Assembly (NCBI GenBank): GCA_023957155.1
Contig: JAMLHK010000005.1
Coordinates: forward strand, 248,001 to 312,000
DNA: 64,000 bases
Source: Chitinophagaceae bacterium
GTDB lineage: Bacteria > Bacteroidota > Bacteroidia > Chitinophagales > Chitinophagaceae
Direction: 5' to 3'
The notes beneath the pieces were generated by a model. The model had not been told where the DNA came from. It did no database searches and saw nothing but the letters and a program-made list of their open reading frames with translations. Positions 35,014-41,955 of this stretch are shown one piece after another. Numbering within the stretch: the first letter of the stretch is position 1; every line of letters begins with the position of its first letter. The translations under genes were made by a program, and so were the position numbers.

Positions 35014-36189
35014 TTATTTGACATTCACTAAGACCGAATCTATTCTATTCAGGCTTTCTTTAGAATTTCCACGAACGACTATTTTACCTTTATCGTTTAT
35101 TAAAATAAAAGTTGGGAAAGTGTCTACTCTAAAAAACTCAACGGCTGAAGATGAATTACTGTTCTTCATATTCTCAAATATTTGCGGCCAAAATATTTTA
35201 TTCTTTTCTAAATATTTAATTACCTTTTCTTTGTTATCATCGTATGCAATGCCTAATATATTTAGATGTTCACTATGTTGGACATAGATTTTCTTTACGT
35301 CAGGAACTAACTTATGACAGGGGTTACACCACGTCCCCCAAAAATCTAAAAGAATATATCTATTCGCTGATGGTATACTTATTTTTTCCTTATCAATGGA
35401 TTCTATAATTATTGGGTCGGGTGTCAGTCCTTCTGAGATTCCGGACTGAATTTTTGCTGAATCCACTTTCGTCATAGTTAGGGTATCTCCTTCAAGGCTG
35501 ATGCTATTGAAAATATATCGTTCTTTATCTATGGTAAAGTTATCTCCAAGTTCATAGAAACTGATTTTTGAATTATTATCCTGTAATAGGGCAATACTTA
35601 TATCTCTTTGATTTTCTACAACGGAAGAAAGCCTATTATTTATAACAGCGATCGGGATATTACTCCAGGGTAGAAATCCATTTGAATATTCAAATGATTT
35701 TATCATTAAATAAAATTTATTTTCTATCTGTGAGTAGTATTTGAATGAAGTATGATAAGGATAAGCTTGAAATGTGAATTTTTTATCACTTCCCGGAATA
35801 ATAATTGTTGTATAAGGCAGGTCCTGGAGACTTTTCTTTTCAATTGGATAAGTCATCAGCACATCATCTGAAAAATCTAGATTAAAATTACTGTCTGCAA
35901 TTACAACAATACTATCAGATTTAAGTCCTATGAAAAAGAAAACCCGGAGTTTTTCCAGATTATTTACGGAATCTTTTTTCTTGTAATTAATGTCTACATA
36001 TTTTATGATATAATCCTGAATTTTTTGTGGTAGATTCTTGAATTTTTTTGCCGTGTCTATATTTGTTGGAGTTACAGAACCACTAAAAGGACCTATTCCC
36101 GGCTGCATCTGAAGAGGAAGATCAATAGTTTGAGATAAACTAAAGCAGAAGAGAAGCAAAAGGAAATTTAATATGGTCAGGAATTTCAT
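35014..36189 (-). CDS. TlpA-family thiol:disulfide oxidoreductase paralogue 3
   Basis: A 391-residue protein with signal LTILNFLLLLFCFSLSQ, N-terminal domain (IVVIADSNFNLDFSDDVLM), and a thioredoxin domain with LDFWGTWCNPCHKLVPDVKK. Here the active site reads CNPC. A cis-Pro loop (DTFPTFILINDKGKI) follows. It is directly downstream of the GG-leader peptide gene (132-base gap), so it is the nearest candidate for oxidising or isomerising that peptide. This is inference; the family also serves cytochrome and other exported substrates. Confidence 0.82.
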   Translation of the reverse strand: MKFLTILNFLLLLFCFSLSQTIDLPLQMQPGIGPFSGSVTPTNIDTAKKFKNLPQKIQDYIIKYVDINYKKKDSVNNLEKLRVFFFIGLKSDSIVVIADSNFNLDFSDDVLMTYPIEKKSLQDLPYTTIIIPGSDKKFTFQAYPYHTSFKYYSQIENKFYLMIKSFEYSNGFLPWSNIPIAVINNRLSSVVENQRDISIALLQDNNSKISFYELGDNFTIDKERYIFNSISLEGDTLTMTKVDSAKIQSGISEGLTPDPIIIESIDKEKISIPSANRYILLDFWGTWCNPCHKLVPDVKKIYVQHSEHLNILGIAYDDNKEKVIKYLEKNKIFWPQIFENMKNSNSSSAVEFFRVDTFPTFILINDKGKIVVRGNSKESLNRIDSVLVNVK

Positions 36190-36321
36190 ATTCGCTATAT
36201 TTCCTTAAAGGGTTGACTATGTAAGCGAACTAGATATTTAAAAGAATTAAATGTACCAAATTTGTTCTAATATTAGAATTCGCATTTAGTCAGCCCTCTC
36301 ATTTTTAAAGCTAAAGAATTA

Positions 36322-36543
36322 TTAATAACAGTAGTTCTTGGGATCACCATCACATTGGACCCAATTACTCCCTTTGTTACAAACTCCCAAAGTACTTGAG
36401 CATTCGACGTATCCAGTGGAACAATTTGTGTGTGCTGTACACGTGCCATCACTGCCATCGCCTCCTGTAATTTTCTTTAATTGCTCTCTTGATAATAATT
36501 CAGTGCTTTCAAGATTTGAAAGACTTAATTTTAACTTTTTCAT
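36322..36543 (-). CDS. GG-leader cysteine-rich secreted peptide precursor
   Basis: A 73-residue precursor. Residues 1-28 form a double-glycine leader of the Bacteroidota type (MKKLKLSLSNLESTELLSRE, QLKKITGG), with cleavage expected after Gly28. The 45-residue core begins DGSDG and has six cysteines spaced C-x5-C-x6-C-x6-C-x8-C-x7-C and ends in Tyr. Families with such leaders are exported by C39-peptidase ABC transporters and often occur beside TlpA-type oxidoreductases, as here. No exporter is in the window. Function unknown. A core with a matching cysteine pattern is encoded at 38721-38861. Confidence 0.72.
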   Translation of the reverse strand: MKKLKLSLSNLESTELLSREQLKKITGGDGSDGTCTAHTNCSTGYVECSSTLGVCNKGSNWVQCDGDPKNYCY

Positions 36544-36644
36544 ACAACCAAATTTTGTTGTTTAAAAATGAATTTACAGTATAAAGTTCAAACAGCTCAG
36601 CGCACTATAAGTGTATCGAGAAAAAAATATGGATTTTCACAAAT

Positions 36645-36947
36645 TTAAAAAATAGCCACTTTTGAAAAGCAGAGCTTTTCTACCTGCTTGCTAATGATGG
36701 CGGTTTCTTCTCTTGACAGCACTTCCCCCCTGCTTTATAAACAAACATTTTACTATTTCTCCTTCTTCCTCATCGGGGCTGGTATACAAACTTTACGTAA
36801 TAAGTGTTATCGAATTTGGCAATAACCTGAAAGTTAGAAATGTCGTGTAAATCTTCTTTATAAAAAGTGTTGAGATACAGTTATACTCAGCACTTTATTA
36901 TAGAACATATCAATATGAACATCTTGGGTATATAAAGTTTCCATCAT
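36645..36947 (-). pseudogene. Decayed open frame between TlpA paralogue 4 and GG peptide
   Basis: Minus-strand pieces in three frames read METLYTQDVHIDMFYNKVLS, then DLHDISNFQVIAKFDNTYYV-KFVYQP, then DEEEGEIVKCLFIKQGG, then LSREETAIISKQVEKLCFSK to a stop at 36645. The shifts fall near 36860-36790 and at the G6 run at about 36724. Taken together they look like one ~95-residue protein with two or three frameshifts. It is otherwise gene-free in 36544-36973. Family not recognised. Confidence 0.4.
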
Positions 36948-36973
36948 CTTTTTTATATTTTCAACATCTGCTA

Positions 36974-38341
36974 TCAGTTTTGGCGTTTTGCCGAAAAAAG
37001 TAATTGGTCCAGAAGTGATTTTGTTTTTGCTGAAGAAGGTAACGGCGCAATTAATTCTCTTACTTTAAATTCGTCATCAATAAGTATTGATCTTGGAATT
37101 TCCTCAACGCGATAAGCTCCTAACTTTTGCCTGTCTACGATCAATTGTATTCCTTCAGGATTTGTTTTGGACAAATATTGCCGCCATCTTTCAATGTCTG
37201 TATCAATGGAAAGAGATATGAATGCAATCCGGTCATTATTTTTATAGATTTCTTTTAAACTGTTATAAGCGGGAAATTCTTCCAGGCATGGGCCGCACCA
37301 TGTTGCCCACAACTTTAAATAAATGATCTTTCCTTTATAGAAGGAGAGATATACAGCGTTGTTCCTGTCGTTAAATGACATGAAATCTACCGCAGGGTCA
37401 CCGTTTTTTAATTGATTTGCTTCCCGCATTGTATATAATAAGGTGTTCCTGTATTCGGGATCCTGTATCCGGCTAATTTCAGTTGTTAAGAAAATAGTGT
37501 CCACCTTATTGGTTGAGCTTTTGATTTTGTGTGAAACTGTAGTTGCATTTTCCCAGTCTTCCAGCGTTTTTAATTCCTCCCCGGTTGGATTCCCCTCTTT
37601 TTTGAGGTCGGATAGTATAGTCCGATAGACCGCGATTTTCAGGTATCTTTTGTTTACTATTCCTTTTGCGAACTGCCTGATATGCGGAACGCTTTCTTTT
37701 TCAAGCTCTGATTGGAATTGAGCTACGGAGTCACTGTTTAACTTATGCACATAAGTATAATAAAAAAGGATGCTTTTGAGACTATTAATCACATCAGCCT
37801 TAATTCTGACTTTTTCCATTTTTTTAAACCCGGCGTCATGTATACCGAAAGAATCTAAGAATTCTTCTTTGGATCTGGCAGCATTCAGTATGTACTCAAT
37901 TGTTTCGCTAATTGTTTTTCTGATATTATCACCAGCTTCCAGGAATGAACCTCCTTTAGGATACAGAGTAAATTTCAGGTATTCATTCTTCTTTGCATTT
38001 TTGCCGGTAAAAACAGCTTTTTCGGGATACCGGTAGTCAAGCGTCATCGTTAAACTATCGCCTGGCGAGAGGTATAAGATGTTTCTTCCGATCCTGAAAT
38101 AATTCGCATCCCTGATATAAAATGAAACTGCGAAGTTCCCGCTTGTGTCCGGCGTAAATGAGGTGACATCAGCTTTTTCCTTCAACTGTCCGAATTCAGA
38201 TATATCTTCAACCGATACCTCTCCTTCAAAATAAGAGACCGTTCCGTTCAAAAAAACATTGTGCTTCTGCTGCGCTCTTGTTGCTACAATTATTAGCGTA
38301 AACAACATTAACAGCCATGCACTTATATTGTACTTAAACAT
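36974..38341 (-). CDS. TlpA-family thiol:disulfide oxidoreductase paralogue 4, DUF4369-like
   Basis: About 455 residues from ATG 38341 (the frame opens earlier at 38425, but MFKYNISAWLLMLFTLIIVATRAQQ is a proper signal). The N-terminal part resembles DUF4369-like beta sandwiches (FLNGTVSYFEGEVS, LSPGDSLTMTLDY), then a helical region, then a thioredoxin domain with WATWCGPCLEEFPAYNSLK (CGPC near 360) and ISLSIDTDIERWRQYLS. It resembles Bacteroidota periplasmic thioredoxins more than paralogues 1-3 do. On the same strand as the peptide genes. Confidence 0.82.
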   Translation of the reverse strand: MFKYNISAWLLMLFTLIIVATRAQQKHNVFLNGTVSYFEGEVSVEDISEFGQLKEKADVTSFTPDTSGNFAVSFYIRDANYFRIGRNILYLSPGDSLTMTLDYRYPEKAVFTGKNAKKNEYLKFTLYPKGGSFLEAGDNIRKTISETIEYILNAARSKEEFLDSFGIHDAGFKKMEKVRIKADVINSLKSILFYYTYVHKLNSDSVAQFQSELEKESVPHIRQFAKGIVNKRYLKIAVYRTILSDLKKEGNPTGEELKTLEDWENATTVSHKIKSSTNKVDTIFLTTEISRIQDPEYRNTLLYTMREANQLKNGDPAVDFMSFNDRNNAVYLSFYKGKIIYLKLWATWCGPCLEEFPAYNSLKEIYKNNDRIAFISLSIDTDIERWRQYLSKTNPEGIQLIVDRQKLGAYRVEEIPRSILIDDEFKVRELIAPLPSSAKTKSLLDQLLFSAKRQN

Positions 38342-38720
38342 ATTACAAAGAAAAATAGAATAATAAATTTTAACCACATTGGTATTACCAAGAGAATCTT
38401 TCTTCTTACTTTTTTGTCTTGACACAAAAAAGTAACAAAAAAAGTCAAGGCTGCAGAAAAATAGCTAAAATTTACTGCATTCCACTACCGAAAACAAGTC
38501 TAAGGCCGGACTGTTGGTACTCTATTAAGCGAATCTATCCTTCAACTATGGTAAAAAACTGACCAGCGTTTTCAGTTTAGCGCTCCATTTCGTAAATTTC
38601 TTAACGCCATTTTTCTGAGGCCGGCCCTCTGAAACCATTTATGTGACTAATCTTTAGTATTCTAAAGAAAAAATATAAATATATTGGATGGCTATTGGTG
38701 CTTAGTCACCCAATATTACA
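38342..38720. other. AT-rich intergenic region with palindromic element
   Basis: 379 bases upstream of the paralogue 4 gene. It contains the pseudoknot-like element at 38406-38449 and a TGCAG...CTGCA hairpin just after it. No convincing gene. A 15-base string (CTAAAATTTACTGCA) occurs here near 38469 and again in the second peptide gene near 38831. Confidence 0.5.
38406..38449 (+). repeat. Stem-loop element with loop-complementary tail (pseudoknot-like), copy 2
   Basis: TTACTTTTTTGT (38406-38417) pairs with ACAAAAAAGTAA (38424-38435). The loop CTTGAC (38418-38423) is complementary to GTCAAG (38444-38449). Same design as 21885-21922, but the loop and its tail differ together. The orientation is opposite to the adjacent TlpA gene. 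Confidence 0.65.
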
Positions 38721-38861
38721 TTATCTACGAACATATGCAGTCCCATATATTTCGGGATTATTCCCACACGGGATTCCGTAGGTGCTACTGCAATAGTGTG
38801 TATATGAACAATTGCTATCGCGTTGGCACCTAAAATTTACTGCACTTCCAGACCCTCCCAT
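38721..38861 (-). CDS. Leaderless GG-type cysteine-rich peptide, overlapping upstream gene
   Basis: A 46-residue frame beginning MGGSGSAVNFRC and carrying four cysteines in C-x5-C-x5-C-x7-C. The third cysteine is followed by SST-x-G, as in the 36322 peptide, where the matching spacing is C-x5-C-x6-C-x6-C. The ATG overlaps the stop of the 116-residue gene by one base (TAATG), a normal translational-coupling arrangement. Upstream in frame, KKI precedes MGG, resembling the LKKITGG leader end, but a stop codon lies seven codons further up, so no complete leader exists. It is either a decayed precursor or a peptide translated without a leader. Not previously noted to my knowledge. Confidence 0.5.
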   Translation of the reverse strand: MGGSGSAVNFRCQRDSNCSYTHYCSSTYGIPCGNNPEIYGTAYVRR

Positions 38862-39211
38862 TATTTTCTTATATAATCTATGAAGTCTTTATCAACCTTA
38901 ATAAAATAGATGGCGGAATAGAGCGTATCATATCCTAAAGCTTTCATTTCTTTTTTTGAAGATGTTACGGTAATGCGTTTGCTTTTGTGTATCAAACTAT
39001 CCTGATGAAATTTTGGAAAAGGTATAGCGGTAGTTGGATCAAAATCATAAAGCAAAGAATCATTAATTACAAGCAGGTTATTGGTCCTGTACAAAGAGCC
39101 CGAACTTTTTTGGGTTTGGGGAATCCCGGGAAAATCATATTGTGCATAAATATGATTGCTTATGAAAAGCATCCCTACCATTATCCCAAAATTCCGAATT
39201 AAACTTTGCAT
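38861..39211 (-). CDS. Secreted hypothetical protein
   Basis: A 116-residue protein with signal peptide (MQSLIRNFGIMVGMLFISNH, then IYAQ) and a polar mature part ending DFIDYIRK. No known family. Its stop overlaps the start of the Cys-rich peptide by one base. It is the most upstream gene of the island on the - strand. Confidence 0.5.
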   Translation of the reverse strand: MQSLIRNFGIMVGMLFISNHIYAQYDFPGIPQTQKSSGSLYRTNNLLVINDSLLYDFDPTTAIPFPKFHQDSLIHKSKRITVTSSKKEMKALGYDTLYSAIYFIKVDKDFIDYIRK

Positions 39212-39348
39212 GGATCAAAGAAGTTTAGAATTTATGAAATGGAGAAATTTCTTCTTTATAGAATGCTTCCAGAGGATAAGATATACTACCGGTATCCAAC
39301 TTATATTAAAAGACCTTAATACGAATGTAAGAAATATCTGAATGCTAC

Positions 39349-39594
39349 CTAAAATAAATGATCAACTTCGGCGGCTGGCCGGGACGGAATGCTGTTAACT
39401 GCACTTTGCCAACCTGTACCATAGGAGAAAACCCTGATGGAATAAGCCCGGTTAGCACCGAGACGGGTAGCCGATAACACTGATCCCTTATTGCGGCGGT
39501 TGCTCTTCATCCTGTAAAACACAATACCACGGCATATTTTGTCGTTAATAGTGTGATCCCGTTTTGAAAACTGATATCCTATTACTCCGTACAC
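39349..39594 (-). pseudogene. Remnant of a T9SS-type cargo C-terminus (possible)
   Basis: An 81-residue frame with FYRMKSNRRNKGSVLSATRL and SIRVFSYGTGW. This resembles the YYRLKQVDxDGxxxYS...VxVFPNP region that precedes type IX secretion sorting signals, but the PNP and terminal sorting domain are missing. No start or upstream domain was seen. The gap 39212-39664 holds only this remnant. Confidence 0.35.
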
Positions 39595-39664
39595 CTCCCT
39601 GGGAACTTCCGTTTAAATCAATTTGATCCGACCCTGTCATTTTAAAACCTTAAAAACAGTGTCC

Positions 39665-39769
39665 ATGAAAAAGCTACTTTCTACCCAGCATGCAGAAGAA
39701 ACACAGGCCTATATTATTGCCTGGGCTTTCTTTTCGACTATTACGGTATTTGCCCTGCTGCTTGTTTAA
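39665..39769 (+). CDS. Small single-pass membrane peptide (34 residues)
   Basis: ATG 39665 opens MKKLLSTQHAEETQAYIIAW and continues FFSTITVFALLLV to a stop. One membrane helix. A hairpin follows. It is below the size usually annotated. Real or chance cannot be decided from sequence alone, but the signal-like charge pattern and terminator favour a gene. Confidence 0.4.
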   Translation: MKKLLSTQHAEETQAYIIAWAFFSTITVFALLLV

Positions 39770-39792
39770 AACAGGCAGGCATTAAAATGATT

Positions 39793-39819
39793 AAGGCGAA
39801 GTAGTTCTACTCCGCCTTT
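39793..39819. terminator. Bidirectional hairpin terminator
   Basis: AAGGCG...CGCCTT with inner AGTAG/CTACT pairs, followed by T-rich sequence on the + side and A-rich sequence before it. It lies between the 34-residue ORF and the MutS-like gene's 3' end. Confidence 0.6.
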
Positions 39820-39843
39820 AATTGTTTCATGGAACGGACCGGA

Positions 39844-41628
39844 TCAGGACCGATCAACAATTCCCATCTTTTTCATTAAAAAAGAAGCATTTTTATTCCT
39901 GGCAACTCCGGGCTGCAGTTTATAGTCGAAGTGGAGCGTGTCATGCTCAATAATACTTTCAAAGCAATAGTTGCTTATCCCGCTATGGGTATTTTCGAGG
40001 GAAGACAATGTGAGATCATGGGTGGCAAACAGCGTAATACAGTTGTAGCGCAGCAATTGCAGGATAAATTGTTCCGACCCGTAGGTCTTGTCTTCTGAAT
40101 TGGTGCCGCGTAATATTTCATCAATCAATACCAATGCGGGCTGGTTACTTTGGAGGCGCTGTATGATTTTTTGCAGGCGCTTCAGTTCGGCCATAAAATA
40201 AGAGGTATGCTCCTGCAGAGAATCATTTACGCGGATGGAAGTTAATAGCTCCATAGGCGAAAAAATAAATTGCCCGGCGCAAACGGGTGCCCCGGTTTGT
40301 GCCAGGATAAGATTAACCCCCAGCGTTCGTAAAAATGTGGTTTTGCCCGACATATTGGAGCCGGTAACTAATACCAGCTTACTGCTTTTCCCTGTTTCAA
40401 AATCGTTTGCCACCCGTTTCGCGGCAGGAATAAGCGGGTGCGCCATTTGCACGGTACGGATGAAAAGCCCCTCTCCCGGATGAACCGATGGATAGGAGAA
40501 ACCGGGATGGTTGAAAGCAAAACCCGCCAGCGTATTTAAACATTCGATATCCCCAACCGTATGAAGCCACTGCGAAAAATTGGCTTTATGCTGCGCTTTC
40601 CACTGTTCCAAGGCCACAATGCACTGCATATCATACAGGATAAGACTGTTCAGAAAAATGTTCACCAGCAGGTTCAGACGCTGATCAAAAAAAGAAGAAA
40701 GCTTTGCCAGTCCGCCAATTGCATGATGAGCGCCCGAGGCGGTTTGCTTTAATTGCTGTAATACCGGGGATGCACCGGTTTCCACTCCTGTAAAAGCTTT
40801 TAAAATACCGGCATACTGATCAAGGATAGATTGCTTTTTGCTGATGAGCTGGTGCTGGCTGTGAATATATTTTGCATAACGTGCCGTTACGATCCATGCA
40901 GCAGCAACCCCGATGGCGATATATAACATTTCGCCGGTGGCGATATAGTACAAAAAGCAGGGAATATTGTATAGCGGCAACGCCCATCGGAGTACCCGGA
41001 GCCACTTTTTTTTATGCAGGTCAGTTGCCGGCTGCAGCCAGGTTTCAATGCTGTGCAGGGAGCCTTCTGCTTCGGTATTCAATAGCCCCCGGGCGGTGAT
41101 GAGCTGTCTCCGGTCAGGCTGCCCCGAAAGTACCTGAACGGCTTCCTGCCGTTGTATGATAGCAGCGGAGTCTGATAAGGGCTGCTCTAATAAGGCGGCT
41201 AAATAGGATTTACCGTGCGAGGTAGCACAGCGGTTCAGCAAATGAAAAAGGGAGCCGGGGCCGAAAATGTCCAGGTCTTCCGCATAGCCGTTGCTGTTGG
41301 TAAAGGAGCTGCCGTTATCCATCTGGTTGGGTTCGTCACGCAGGATACCCAACTCATTGTTATTGATGAATAGTAGTTTTTCGGTAAGGGCTTTCTGCTC
41401 TTTTAACCGTTGGGTGTATATCACCAATAGTAAAAAAAGTATAAAAGAAGCTACAGAGAGCAGGAATAAGCCGGTTGAACGGTGGGTAAAGAAATAATAG
41501 ACAGAGAAGCCGAAAGCTGTGAAAGCCAGGAGCCGTAATACGGCTGATACCGCTATCTTTCTTTTAAAAGACAACACGGTTTCCGTATAAAGCCGGGACT
41601 TACTTTCGTAAAATGCCTGCGCAGTCAT
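39844..41628 (-). CDS. Membrane-anchored MutS-family ATPase
   Basis: A 594-residue protein. Two membrane helices near the N-terminus (about 25-75) and two more near 205-245 flank a helical region. The C-terminal MutS-like ATPase (about 380-590) has Walker A TGSNMSGKTTFLRTLG, the Walker B region LVLIDEILRGTNSEDK, and the H-loop ATHDL. It lacks the mismatch-recognition domain of MutS and the Smr domain of MutS2, as in Bacteroidota 'DNA mismatch repair protein MutS' homologues with membrane anchors. The function is unclear, and repair is not implied. A small membrane gene follows upstream in transcription. Confidence 0.85.
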   Translation of the reverse strand: MTAQAFYESKSRLYTETVLSFKRKIAVSAVLRLLAFTAFGFSVYYFFTHRSTGLFLLSVASFILFLLLVIYTQRLKEQKALTEKLLFINNNELGILRDEPNQMDNGSSFTNSNGYAEDLDIFGPGSLFHLLNRCATSHGKSYLAALLEQPLSDSAAIIQRQEAVQVLSGQPDRRQLITARGLLNTEAEGSLHSIETWLQPATDLHKKKWLRVLRWALPLYNIPCFLYYIATGEMLYIAIGVAAAWIVTARYAKYIHSQHQLISKKQSILDQYAGILKAFTGVETGASPVLQQLKQTASGAHHAIGGLAKLSSFFDQRLNLLVNIFLNSLILYDMQCIVALEQWKAQHKANFSQWLHTVGDIECLNTLAGFAFNHPGFSYPSVHPGEGLFIRTVQMAHPLIPAAKRVANDFETGKSSKLVLVTGSNMSGKTTFLRTLGVNLILAQTGAPVCAGQFIFSPMELLTSIRVNDSLQEHTSYFMAELKRLQKIIQRLQSNQPALVLIDEILRGTNSEDKTYGSEQFILQLLRYNCITLFATHDLTLSSLENTHSGISNYCFESIIEHDTLHFDYKLQPGVARNKNASFLMKKMGIVDRS

Positions 41629-41643
41629 TGAACAGGCTGCCGG

Positions 41644-41802
41644 TTATATGATATCAAGCGCCTTGACAAAAGTGTAAAACACAAAGGGAAGGGTCACCGT
41701 AATAAAATTTCCGGCAAAAGTGTACACCAGGAAAAAAAGAACGATGGAAAGCAGGAAAAGCAGCCAGTATAACCCGCGGGATTTTTTATTGACAGTATCC
41801 AT
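41644..41802 (-). CDS. Small two-helix membrane protein (52 residues)
   Basis: A 52-residue frame MDTVNKKSRGLYWLLFLLSI continuing through VLFFLVYTFAGNFITVTLPF and ending KALDII. Two hydrophobic segments. It ends 16 bases before the MutS-like gene start on the same strand, so it is translated just upstream of it and may be its partner. The next gene upstream is on the opposite strand. Confidence 0.55.
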   Translation of the reverse strand: MDTVNKKSRGLYWLLFLLSIVLFFLVYTFAGNFITVTLPFVFYTFVKALDII

Positions 41803-41955
41803 GTCTGATGATTAATTTATGGCAAATATAATGAGGATTTGCCTTCTGAAGGGTAAGAAAGTTAAAATTTATATCCGCACTCAGCTTTTGTCTCTTTACA
41901 TTTACAATATCAGGATAAGAAAGAAATATTGCCATTCAGGTTAATATATGCTGGT

